Assembly: GCF_035046485.1 (NCBI RefSeq)
Contig: NC_085137.1
Location: 458,733,004 to 458,797,003, forward strand
DNA length: 64,000 nucleotides
Direction: 5' to 3'
Source: Aedes albopictus
Taxonomy: Eukaryota; Arthropoda; Insecta; Diptera; Culicidae
This document shows, piece after piece, positions 32,736 to 43,439 of the stretch. Within the stretch, counting starts at the first letter, position 1. Each line of letters starts with the position of its first letter. The notes under the pieces are model-generated. The model saw only the letters and a list, made by a program, of their open reading frames with translations. It was not told the origin of the DNA and ran no database searches. The translations under genes and the position numbers were made by a program.

Positions 32736-32940
32736 CCTAGGAGAAATCCAGACTTTTCTAATAGTTGCTGGTGATACTTCTAGTGGTGGTTAATTGAAAA
32801 ATTCTTAATATTTTTCTAAGCAGCTTTTCCAGTTCAAATTTGAAGAGGAACTTTTGGTTCTGTATATTTGAAGGTGAACAAATGTTAACAAATTTTTCAT
32901 ATTGCAATCTTAAAAAAAACTCAAAGAATACTAGATGGTT

Positions 32941-33354
32941 TTTTTTTTAATTCTTAATCACTTAACCTAATTTACAGCTCTGTTGTCCACTAGGGCACTA
33001 CGTGAGCGATTTCAGTGTACAGCGCCTAGATATATTCTATTCTACTTTATCGAACTGGTTGCCTTTCTGCTGCTTTCATTTTTCTACTCTATACATGGTA
33101 GAATGATGAGCACAAGGATGATGGATGGCCGTTCTTCCTTTCCAGTCCGATTGGGGGTCCATTATGAGTAGCAGTTCGCCGATATCCAGGTATCCGGGTC
33201 CGTTTGAGCCACGAGGCTCAGAAGAGGGTCGGTGTCAGCCGCTCTCGGGGGAAGAGCAACTGACGAAAAATTGCAAGTGCCGGGGCTGGGAATCAAACCC
33301 ATGACCATCCGCATATGAAGCGAACGCGTGACCAACTACGCCACGGGCCCCGAC
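32941..33354 (-). mobile_element. tRNA-derived SINE, copy 1
   Basis: On the minus strand the element begins with a tRNA-like head (GGCGTAGTTGG box A and GGTTTGATTCC box B near 33265-33354), continues with a unique body, and ends in an A-rich tail (poly-T on the plus strand at 32939). TACTAGATGGTT flanks it at 32929-32940 and 33355-33366. It agrees closely with copy 2 at 59131-59570 but lacks about 26 bp near 33018. It is similar in design to Aedes Feilai-type SINEs; the exact family needs a library search. Confidence 0.9.
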
Positions 33355-33359
33355 TACTA

Positions 33360-34330
33360 GATGGTTCTCCAGAATTTTCTTCAGAACTGTTCGAGGAATT
33401 TCTGCTGTTATTTTTTCAGGAATTCCAGCTGAAATTTCCCTAGGAATTCGACCAGGGTTTTCTCAAAAAGTTTTTTTTTTTAAGATTTCTCTAGAAATTT
33501 ATTTAGGAACTTCACTAGGGGCTCCTCTGGGGATCCGTTAAGGGATTTCTCCAGTAAATTCCATTGGGGTTGCTCTAGGTGTTCCTCTTGGGACTTCTTC
33601 AGGAATTCCTGTTGGCGTTTGTACTGACAATTTCTGCTGAAATTCAACGAGAAATTTCTGATAGAATTTCTCCTGAAATACCTTCAAGGTTTCCCCTAGG
33701 ATTCCTCCTGGTTTTTCACCAAGAATTTATTCTGAAATTCATCTAAGAATTTCTCGAGGAACTTCATCTGAGTGTCCTACGGAAATTGCTCGAGGATTTT
33801 TTTCTGGCATTCCTCCTGCAATTTCTACAGCCATTCTCTCACGAATTTCACCAGTAATTGCTCTAAAAATACATTTTTTGAATTTCTCTAGTAATTTCTC
33901 TGGAGCTCCTGTATAGTTTCCTCTTCTCTGCTCTTTTTCTTTTTTCTTCTCCTGATATGTCTCCAGGGAATCCTCAGGGACTCCTCCTGGGGTTCCTTAA
34001 AAAAATACATCCTGAAATGCTTCATAGAACTCCTCCAGGAATTTGTCCAGTAATTGCTTGTGGGATTCCTGTTCGTGGGGGTTTATCGACTTATTCCACC
34101 AGGGATTTCAATAACCACTTGGAATTTTTGCAGGGATCAATTTACGAATTTCATTGAAACTCCATCAGGTATTTCTTTGAGGACTTCTGGACTTGCTGAA
34201 ATTCCTGCAGGGATCTCTTTACGTATTCTCCTGGAACTTCATCAGGTATTCTTCCACGAATTTCTTTAAGATTCCTTCAGGGACTTCCTCAGAGATTACT
34301 TTAGGGATTTTCCAAGATTTCAACCAATCT
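33360..34330 (+). repeat. Degenerate TTCCTCCTGGAATTTC repeats
   Basis: Irregular short units (AGGAATTCCTGTTGG, GGGATTCCTCCAGG, TTTCTCTAG) like those at 17780 and 58270. No coding evidence. Confidence 0.7.
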
Positions 34331-35150
34331 GCTCATAATGTCGTAAGGCCATCGATACATTTTCTGGCAGATGAAAAGTGCTAGGTATCTCGGAATTCTT
34401 CAAGAACTCAGATTGCACAATCTATCCGACTAACCTAATAATTAATAATCGTAGCACATGCTCATGTGTGTAAGATGTTCTAAGGCCTTCAAATCAGCAA
34501 GATTTTAGCTGAAATCAGCCTCCAGACTGACATAAACGAACTATGATATTTATTCAATACTGTTGAATGGGACTTGATGGAAATCAACCATTTCCAGGAT
34601 TCTATTTCATAATCCCAAGTACCATTTCAGCGAAATGCTACAACCTACACAACCCAAATAATCAAAAGTGTGAATAAGAGAGTACTCAAATGTAGACTCT
34701 TTAAAAGACATTGTACTACGAAAACGGCCAAGCTTTCTCGATGAAATCAAACAATAACATTTGATTTCGCCCAACGTTTCGACAACTATTTAGGTCTCCT
34801 TCAGGGGGTTAATCGATAATTAAATTAAGGGCCCATATAGCCACAACTGTAAAGTCCTTTTGCTGAGAAGCAGGTTTTGTTCCAGTTGGGTCGTTAGAGA
34901 ATCAGAAGAAGCAAAATTTTTATAACTAACAACGCCTACAAGAGGTTTTGGCCACAGTTTTTTGACTCCTGGGTACATCTGGGAACTGACATTCATATAT
35001 CTGCCTATTTCTGTTGGAAGCAAGAGTAACACGTATGACAGTCCTGTTGCCACGGAATGACGCTTCCGATTTTGATATCTTATCAAAGAAGGATATGTGT
35101 CTTTCCTTCCAGAAGGAATTCCTCTATGAGTTTTGTCTGAGATTTCATAA
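34331..35150. other. Unique sequence, no supported gene
   Basis: Mixed sequence. An ATTTGATTTCGCCCAACGTTTCG block at 34758-34780 (AACGTTTCG at 34772) resembles the CGAAACGTCGG motif of the foldback at 38183. An open frame of 88 codons on the minus strand shows no domain. Confidence 0.35.
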
Positions 35151-35151
35151 G

Positions 35152-35600
35152 GTTAGCATTAGCATTAGCATTAGCATTAAGCGAGTCGCACAAATTCGTA
35201 GGTGGTACAGTCCTAGACCGCTGTTATGAGGGTTGCCTCCTTCCCGTCCGAACCAAAGCATAAAGATGTAGGACTAATCTCTGACTCTTAGACAAGACTG
35301 ACGCAATCCTCCAATGGTCGAGCACTGTCCTGGCCACGTCCTTGCGACTGCTGAGGAATGGGAAGGGATGGTTAGTTTTGGACACCTATGAAAAATGTAG
35401 ACAACTCTACGATCTCTCAGGCCTAGGTGTCACGGGATTGTTAGGTTGTTGTTAGTGGAAGGATAAACTCCAAAGGATACGCTTGGCCAACGTTCAGGCA
35501 CACCATTGTTAGACTGCTTCGAATCAGTTGTTTGCCCAATTTATCCTGTGTCCTCGTCATCTTGGTTGGATTACTAGCTTCTTCGGTTGGTAATCTGAAA
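35152..35600 (+). mobile_element. Dispersed repeat with GCATTA hexamer head
   Basis: It starts with four GCATTA hexamers (35156-35178) followed by AAGCGAGTCGCACAAATTCG. Its middle (CTGGCCACGTCCTTGCG, GTGTCACGGGATTG, AAAGGATACGCTTGG) parallels the nested insertion at 10540-10710. The right end is not defined. Both copies start with a hexamer microsatellite, suggesting one family. Confidence 0.6.
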
Positions 35601-35897
35601 TGTAAAATAATATTAACATCGTACGTCAAATAAGCTACATATTAGTGATACGATCGCCACAGTTACATATTTTTATAATATGATTTATATCATACGATAA
35701 ATTTACCTGAATCCTGCTGAAATAAAATATTAATTAGTAGTGCACTAAAACAAAATAAACTACAAAACACAAAAAAGTGAATTAAACTTTGATCTTGGAA
35801 TATTTATAAATACGGTAAATATCAAGATCAAAATTTGATTTGGTAGATCTTACACCGCAACGTACCATTCTAAGGTGATCTACCCACGTTCCGGGTA
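35601..35897. other. AT-rich spacer, no gene
   Basis: Contains an imperfect inverted pair (TTTGATCTTGGAATATTTATA at 35787 and TAAATATCAAGATCAAAATT at 35815) but no coding signal. Confidence 0.4.
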
Positions 35898-35999
35898 ACC
35901 TACGTCGACGATCTAACATCAGGTGCAAATTCGGCGGAAGAAGCAATGCAGCTCATCGTGCAAATCAACGAGATTCTTGGGGAAGCTGGGTTTACTATG
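35898..35999 (+). pseudogene. BEL/Pao-type reverse transcriptase fragment
   Basis: A 34-codon stretch reads through the RT catalytic box YVDDL (from 35901) and continues in a way typical of BEL/Pao LTR-retrotransposon polymerases (SGANSAEEA, then QINEIL and AGFTM). No flanking polymerase, protease, integrase or LTR is seen, and the sequence changes abruptly at about 36000 into degenerate repeats. It is a fossil of roughly 100 bp and is not functional. The open frame continues only as far as a TGA shortly after 36030. Confidence 0.8.
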
Positions 36000-36775
36000 A
36001 ATTCCTTTTGCGGTTCGTGCAGGAGTTTTTTCTGAAGCTTCAATATTGAATTCCTTCAAGAGGTTTTCCTAAATTTCCACTAGAATCGCCTTTGGAACTT
36101 TCTCAGGATTTTTTGTGTGCTTCCTCCTAGAGTTTCTTCTTAAATTCCTTCAAGAGTTTGTTCTGGGAATACTCCTGGATTTTTTCCTGGTTTTTCCAAA
36201 GGCTCCGTATGGGAGCACTCTAGAATCTTCTTCTGAATATTCTTCAAAAGTTTAAATCGAAAATCCTCCAAAAGTTGAGTGCCATCGTGGTGGTTCTTAT
36301 GGAAATCTACTAACAGTTTTTTCTGGGTATCCTCCAGAAGTTCCTAATGAAAAACTCCAAGAGGAGAAATTCCTAGATCGAATTTATTGATCCCAGGCAA
36401 AACTTCAGTAGGAAGAAACTTCTGAGGGATTTCCTGGAGTAATTCCCAGAAGAAATCCATAAAGATATCTGGAAGAGCCCACAGAAGGCACACGGTGTCA
36501 ACATCTCGATTATTATCGAACTTTCGGAGTTCCTGTATTAGATTTCAGAAATTCCTGAAGTAATCCAAAATGGGATATCTGGAATAACCAACAGAAGCTA
36601 TATCTGAATGATACCGAGAAAAAATTTTCAGAGAAATCCACAGCTCCTGAAAGAATCTCCAGAAAGAATTCCTGAAAGAATTCACGGATGGTTTTCCTGG
36701 TGGAATCCTCAGATGGAGTTTTTAAAGGAATCCTCTATCACAAATTCCTAAACGAATCCGAAATGGCATTTTTTG
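36000..36775. repeat. Degenerate TTCCTTCAAGAG / AGAAATTCCTGAAG repeats with a strand flip
   Basis: Units run in plus orientation to about 36340 (TTCTTCTTAAATTCCTTCAAGAG) and then as complement (GAAACTTCTGAGGGATTTCCTGGAG) to about 36770. Confidence 0.6.
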
Positions 36776-38182
36776 AGTGATCGGCAGACGAAAATCGAGA
36801 ATGAAATCCTTTGATAAAATTTCTGTAAAAATTAGGAAATCCCAGAAATGTTTCCATTATGGAATTTCAGATGGGTTTTTCAAAAGAATTTCTGCGAGAA
36901 ATTTTCAGAAGGAATCACTGATTGGCTGTGATTATTTCTCAGATTCTCCGGTTCCTAAACCGTTTGCAAAACTCCATATTCTAAACGCAGATTACTGCCA
37001 TGTTTTGTTCCTGTTGTATGTATTAGTTTTTACTTGCTAAATGAATTTTTAAATTTACTAGTTTGAAAGAACTTCCATGTTGTTTCACAGAGCTTAACAA
37101 TTCCAAGTTTGTTAAGCATTCTGATTTATACCATATTTTCAAATTTGTGTCCTGAATTACTGCCGATCATTCTCCAGATTCCCAGGCATAAGAGGTGCCT
37201 TCGAAAAAATCAATTTAAAAAAAAAGTTCAGGTGATTTCTTCAAAAATTCTTCCAGATTTGTTTTAAATATCTGATGAATTTCCTCCAAAATTTCCTCTA
37301 GCGGTTATATTGGATAATGTTTCAGAGATTTTTGACCACTTCAGACGTTATGCAAGAAGTTCTTTTAAAAACTCCTTCAGAACTATCTCCAGCAGATCTG
37401 CTTCAGGGCATCCGTACCTCCAGAAATGTATTTAGGGATTTATTCAAGAACTCCTCCAATACCTTCAATTTTCTGCAGCTTTTAGTCGGATTCCTAAAGA
37501 AATTATTTCAAGGATTTTCATAAATTTTCCACATTTTTTTCAAATTTAAAATTTTAATGTTCAAATTCAAAATTTTAATGTTCTCAGAAATTGCTCACAG
37601 AATTTTTTTTTCCTATTTCAGCCTACCTGATTTCCCAAAGAGACCATGAATGTTACCATTATTTCTGAGATTGATTCGTCAATCCATTCTGTCAAGATGA
37701 ATGCAAAACACTCCACTAGCTAATTTCCAGGCATTCACTGATATTTCCTAGATATCTACCCATTTTCTTAAAATGTCTTAAGATGGTTATATTTAAATTT
37801 TATCTTAAACTAGTGAAATTCAAATTCGGAAAAATTACTATGAAACTTGCCAGCAGGCATAATATTTTTTTATGGAAGAATTATTTGAATAAATAAAAAA
37901 AATCTTTATTATTTTTCCTGAAATTTGGATATATTTTCTTAAACCTATGAATAAAAATATTAGAAAATTCGATGGAACTTCCAAATGCTAAGATTGAACT
38001 TTCTACTACTGCTACTGTCACTGCAGGTCATTTTAATAAAAAATCTCGATAATTCTCCGAAAGCATATTCAAGGTAGCCGTCATTCATTCATTAGCATCA
38101 GCTCTCGCATATGCAGGAATAATCTTTAAAATTTAATAAGAGAATATATTTAGAGACAGCTATCGACTAAGGAATCTGAAAA
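36776..38182. other. AT-rich sequence with a short degenerate-repeat patch
   Basis: A degenerate TTCCTCCAAAATTTCC patch lies at about 37220-37520. CAAATTTAAAATTTTAATGTT is nearly duplicated at 37541-37580. An open frame of 87 codons at 36777 has no domain. No gene is supported. Confidence 0.4.
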
Positions 38183-38483
38183 CCTGGAACGATTGTCGGC
38201 TTGGCAGTCGCAATTGCAATCAAACCATCAGATATTCTCCTTCATCTGACGTTTTGATGTTTGTTACATCTTCTTCAGGGAATTAGAAGTGATAATTGCT
38301 TTCGTTTTGAAAAGCTTTGTGGAAGCATAATCCACTGGAAGCCTCTTCTAGAACACTAATAATATTAGCCGGATTCGGTTCGCACTTCTAACAACCCTAA
38401 AGAAGATGTAATAAACATCGAAACGTCGGATAAAGGAGAATATCTGATTGCAATTGTGACTGGCAAGCCGAAAATCGCTCCGG
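38183..38483. mobile_element. Foldback element with AAACGTCGGAT arms
   Basis: Arms 38183-38280 and 38395-38483 are inverted copies (GAAGATGTAATAAACATCGAAACGTCGGAT on the right, given here as positions 38402-38431, against its complement on the left, with the left arm carrying an extra ~8 bp near 38221). Spacer about 115 bp. No coding region or clear target-site duplication. Confidence 0.75.
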
Positions 38484-39670
38484 GTTATGAGAATATATTT
38501 GAAATATTTTTCAAAATTTTACATCAGGAGAAATGTTCAACGATGCAATAGTGGACAGAAAAAAAATTACGCATCAGTCAATTTTCATACAAATTGCTCA
38601 AGTTTGGAGCTCTGAATCTCAGGTTCTAGTGCACAGATTAACTTCAAATTTTATCTGGACACTCTTGATAGCTTAAAATTTAACTTTCTAAGAAATTAAA
38701 CTATTCTATGCAAGATTTTAAAAGTTATCGCAAATCTCTCATTTCGAGAAAAATCGAAAAAATATTATTTTGCAGTAGTAATTCCGAAATTTGAAACATT
38801 TTGTTTATAAAATATAATTAAAAAATCACAATTAAGCTATTTTTGATAAGGTTGTGCTCAGAAATATTTTAATTTTTCACAGATCTAGTACAAGTTACTA
38901 TGAATGTCCAGACAAAGTTTTAGATCAAGCGGTGCATTAGAATGAAGAAATTCAAAAAAAATCATGAAGTCCCAAAAAAAAAAGATACTTTTTGAGTGAA
39001 GAATTAGCACGTCATAAACAATTGAAAAAAATAAATAAATAAAAAGAAATCTGAAGGTCTGGCAACCCTGTCGAGCAAGAGTTCACTGTGCTAGACAGGA
39101 TGTGCTCGTTGGTTACATCCCGACCGAATCCGAGAGCGGCTGAAGCGGGACTGAGAAAGGAAAAGCAGCACTAAAACGGAACGGAAAGGACGATCGGGAT
39201 GATTGTGACGTGACGTTCACCGTCGTGGCCGGCGATGCGACGGGTTGAATCGAGTTGGCGCCCAACCAGCCCACTCACTACTGGTGCTCATTCCACCACC
39301 TCAGCACTGTTCTAGCGTGGTGGTGCGACGCTCTGGGACCAACACAACTCAGTTTCGTGAGAGCTGAGGAAGGATGTTTGTGAAACGAAAAGGATACTTT
39401 GGAATGGTTGGATGGATAGGATGATACTTTGTTGTTACCTTATCTGAAGGCTCCTGCTGGGCTCACTCCGTTGATGATGCTTTCTGGGCGAGTTTAATGG
39501 GTGTTGGCTCCAACAACGGTTGCAGCGCTCGATATCCGGACGCCATGGGATTTAAAGTTTTTATGAAAGAAATTTTTTGGTTGCATTCATAATGGTGGAG
39601 ATGGTTCAGGATGCGAACGTCGACTCTTTGTCGGGAATCGTCACTCAATTTCGTGTCCTAAAATCGAAGA
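38484..39670. other. AT-rich stretch then GC-richer unique island
   Basis: 38484-39055 is AT-rich with no gene. 39060-39660 is unique and GC-richer. No domain-bearing open frame and no repeat was found in the second part. It directly borders the 11-bp satellite at about 39680. Confidence 0.35.
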
Positions 39671-39679
39671 AACTGAATA

Positions 39680-41515
39680 GATTCGATTTCGATTCGATTT
39701 CGATTTCGATTCAATTTCGATTAGATTTCGATTAGATTTCGATTCGATTTCGATTCGATTTCGATTCGATTTCGATTCGATTTCGATTCGATTTCGATTC
39801 GATTTCGATTTCGATTCGATTTCGATTCGATTTCGATTTCGATTCGATTTCGATTCGATTTCGATTCGATTTCGATTCGATTTCGATTCGATTTCGATTC
39901 GATTTCGATTCGATTTCGATGCGATTTCGGTTCGATTTCGATTCGATTTCGATTCGATTTCGATTCGATTTCGATTCGATTTCGATTCGATTTCGATTTC
40001 GATTCGATTTCGATTCGATTTCGATTCGATTTCGATTCGATTTCGATTCGATTTCGATTCGATTTCGATGCGATTTCGATTCGATTTCGGTTCGATTTCG
40101 ATTCGATTTCGATTCGATTTCGATTCGATTTCGATTCGATTTCGATTCGATTTCGATTCGATTTCGATTTCGATTCGATTTCGATTCGATTTCGATTTCG
40201 ATTCGATTTCGATTCGATTTCGATTCGATTTCGATTCGATTTCGATTCGATTTCGATTCGATTTCGATTCGATTTCGATTCGATTTCGATTCGATATCGA
40301 TTCGATTTCGATTCGATTTCGATTCGATTTCGATTCGACTTCGATTCGATTTCGATTCGATTTCGGTTCGATTTCGATGCGATTTCGGTTCGATTTCGAT
40401 TCGATTTCGATTCGATTTCGATTCGATTTCGATTCGATTTCGATTTCGATTCGATTTCGATTCGATTTCGATTCGATTTCGATGCGATTTCGATTCGATT
40501 TCGGTTCGATTTCGATTCGATTTCGATTCGATTTCGATTCGATTTCGATTCGATTTCGATTCGATTTCGATTCGATTTCGATTTCGATTCGATTTCGATT
40601 CGATTTCGATTCGATTTCGATTCGATTTCGATTCGATTTCGATTCGATTTCGATTCGATTTCGATTCGATTTCGATTCGATATCGATTCGATTTCGATTC
40701 GATTTCGATTCGATTTCGATTCGACTTCGATTCGATTTCGATTCGATTTCGATTCGATTTCGATTCGATTTCGATTCGATTTCGATGCGATTTCGATTCG
40801 ATTTCGGTTCGATTTCGATTTCGATTCGATTTCGATTCGATTTCGATTCGATTTCGATTCGATTTCGATTCGATTTCGATTCGATTTCGATTCGATTTCG
40901 ATGCGATTTCGATTCGATTTCGGTTCGATTTCGATGCGATTTCGGTTCGATTTCGATTCGATTTCGATTCGATTTCGATTCGATTTCGATTCGATTTCGA
41001 TTTCGATTCGATTTCGATTCGATTTCGATTCGATTTCGATGCGATTTCGATTCGATTTCGGTTCGATTTCGATTCGATTTCGATTCGATTTCGATTCGAT
41101 TTCGATTCGATTTCGATTCGATTTCGATTCGATTTCGATTTCGATTCGATTTCGATTCGATTTCGATTTCGATTCGATTTCGATTCGATTTCGATTCGAT
41201 TTCGATTCGATTTCGATTCGATTTCGATTCGATTTCGATTCGATTTCGATTCGATTTCGATTCGATATCGATTCGATTTCGATTCGATTTCGATTCGATT
41301 TCGATTCGACTTCGATTCGATTTCGATTCGATTTCGATTCGATTTCGATTCGATTTCGATTCGATTTCGATTCGATTTCGATGCGATTTCGATTCGATTT
41401 CGGTTCGATTTCGATTTCGATTCGATTTCGATTCGATTTCGATTCGATTTCGATTCGATTTCGATTCGATTTCGATTCAATTTCGATTCGATTTCGATCT
41501 GATTTCGATTCGATT
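39680..41515. repeat. 11-bp satellite A (GATTTCGATTC)
   Basis: About 165 units of GATTTCGATTC with recurrent variants: an extra GATTTC (6 bp), GATGCG, GGTTCG, GATATCG and GACTTCG. The variants recur in the same order (GATATCG followed 43 bp later by GACTTCG at about 40294, 40680 and 41264), showing a higher-order structure. Very long open frames on both strands (FDFDSISIRFR / ESKSNRNRIEI) are repeat by-products. Confidence 0.97.
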
Positions 41516-41516
41516 T

Positions 41517-43435
41517 TTAAATCCAATCCAAATCCAATCCAAATCCAATCCAAATCCAATCCAAATCCAATCCAAATCCAATCCAAATCCAATCCAAATC
41601 CAATCCAAATCCAATCCAAATCCAATCCAAATCCAATCCAAATCCAATCCAAATCCAATCCAAATCCAATCCAAATCCAATCCAAATCCAACCCAACCAC
41701 ACCACCAACCAACCAAACCAACCACATCCAACCCAAATCCAATCCAAACCCAACCCAACCAACCCAAATCCAACCACCAATCCAATCCAAACCAATCCAA
41801 ACCAACCCAAACCAACCAAACCAACCCAAACCCAACCAACCCAACCAACCAATCCAAATCCAACCCAAACCCAACCAAATCCCAACCAAATCCAACCAAC
41901 CCAACCCAACCAAATCCCAAATCCAATCCAAACCCCAATCCAAATCCAATCCAAATCCAATCCAAACCAATCCAAATCCAATCCAAATCCAATCCAAATC
42001 CAATCCAAATCCAATCCAAATCCAATCCAAATCCAATCCAATCCAATCCAAACCAAATCCAATCCAAATCCAATCCAAATCCAATCCAAATCCAATCCAA
42101 ACCAATCCAAATCCAATCCAAATCCAATCCAAATCCAATCCAAATCCAATCCAAATCCAATCCAAATCCAATCCAAATCCAATCCAAATCCAATCCAAAT
42201 CCAATCCAAATCCAATCCAAATCCAATCCAAATCCAATCCAAATCCAATCCAAATCCAATCCAAATCCAATCCAAATCCAATCCAAATCCAATCCAAATC
42301 CAATCCAAATCCAATCCAAATCCAATCCAAATCCAATCCAAATCCAATCCAAATCCAATCCAAATCCAATCCAAATCCAATCCAAATCCAATCCAAATCC
42401 AATCCAAATCCAATCCAAATCCAATCCAAATCCAATCCAAATCCAATCCAAATCCAATCCAAATCCAATCCAAATCCAATCCAAATCCAATCCAAATCCA
42501 ATCCAAATCCAATCCAAATCCAATCCAAATCCAATCCAAATCCAATCCAAATCCAATCCAAATCCAATCCAAATCCAATCCAAATCCAATCCAAATCCAA
42601 TCCAAATCCAATCCAAATCCAATCCAAATCCAATCCAAATCCAATCCAAATCCAATCCAAATCCAATCCAAATCCAATCCAAATCCAATCCAAATCCAAT
42701 CCAAATCCAATCCAAATCCAATCCAAATCCAATCCAAATCCAATCCAAATCCAATCCAAATCCAATCCAAATCCAATCCAAATCCAATCCAAATCCAATC
42801 CAAATCCAATCCAAATCCAATCCAAATCCAATCCAAATCCAATCCAAATCCAATCCAAATCCAATCCAAATCCAATCCAAATCCAATCCAAATCCAATCC
42901 AAATCCAATCCAAATCCAATCCAAATCCAATCCAAATCCAATCCAAATCCAATCCAAATCCAAATCCAATCCAAATCCAATCCAAATCCAATCCAAATCC
43001 AATCCAAATCCAATCCAAATCCAATCCAAATCCAATCCAAATCCAATCCAAATCCAATCCAAATCCAATCCAAATCCAATCCAAATCCAATCCAAATCCA
43101 ATCCAAATCCAATCCAAATCCAATCCAAATCCAATCCAAATCCAATCCAAATCCAATCCAAATCCAATCCAAATCCAATCCAAATCCAATCCAAATCCAA
43201 TCCAAATCCAATCCAAATCCAATCCAAATCCAATCCAAATCCAATCCAAATCCAATCCAAATCCAATCCAAATCCAATCCAAATCCAATCCAAATCCAAT
43301 CCAAATCCAATCCAAATCCAATCCAAATCCAATCCAAATCCAATCCAAATCCAATCCAAATCCAATCTAATCCAAACCCAATCCAATTGCAATTCAAATC
43401 CAAATCCAAATCCAATCCAAATTTAAATGAAGTTC
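41517..43435. repeat. 11-bp satellite B (CCAAATCCAAT)
   Basis: About 170 units of CCAAATCCAAT. A degenerate CCAAC/CAAACC-rich segment sits at about 41690-41940, and 42090-43370 is almost uniform, with one unit altered near 42957. It abuts satellite A at the short junction TTTTTAAATCC. The unit equals the reverse complement of the satellite A unit with both CG steps changed to CC. Confidence 0.97.
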
Positions 43436-43439
43436 AATC

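Noticed and set aside
29590..39265. Retroelement primer-binding-site-like GGCGCCCAA at about 29592 and 39255
   Set aside because: No LTR, gag or pol lies next to either site; short match likely by chance.
39721..43426. Open frames of 500-1,223 codons on both strands
   Set aside because: They lie wholly in the 11-bp satellites; three units make an 11-codon peptide repeat in every frame lacking a stop. Opposite strands are equally open, so this is not coding evidence.
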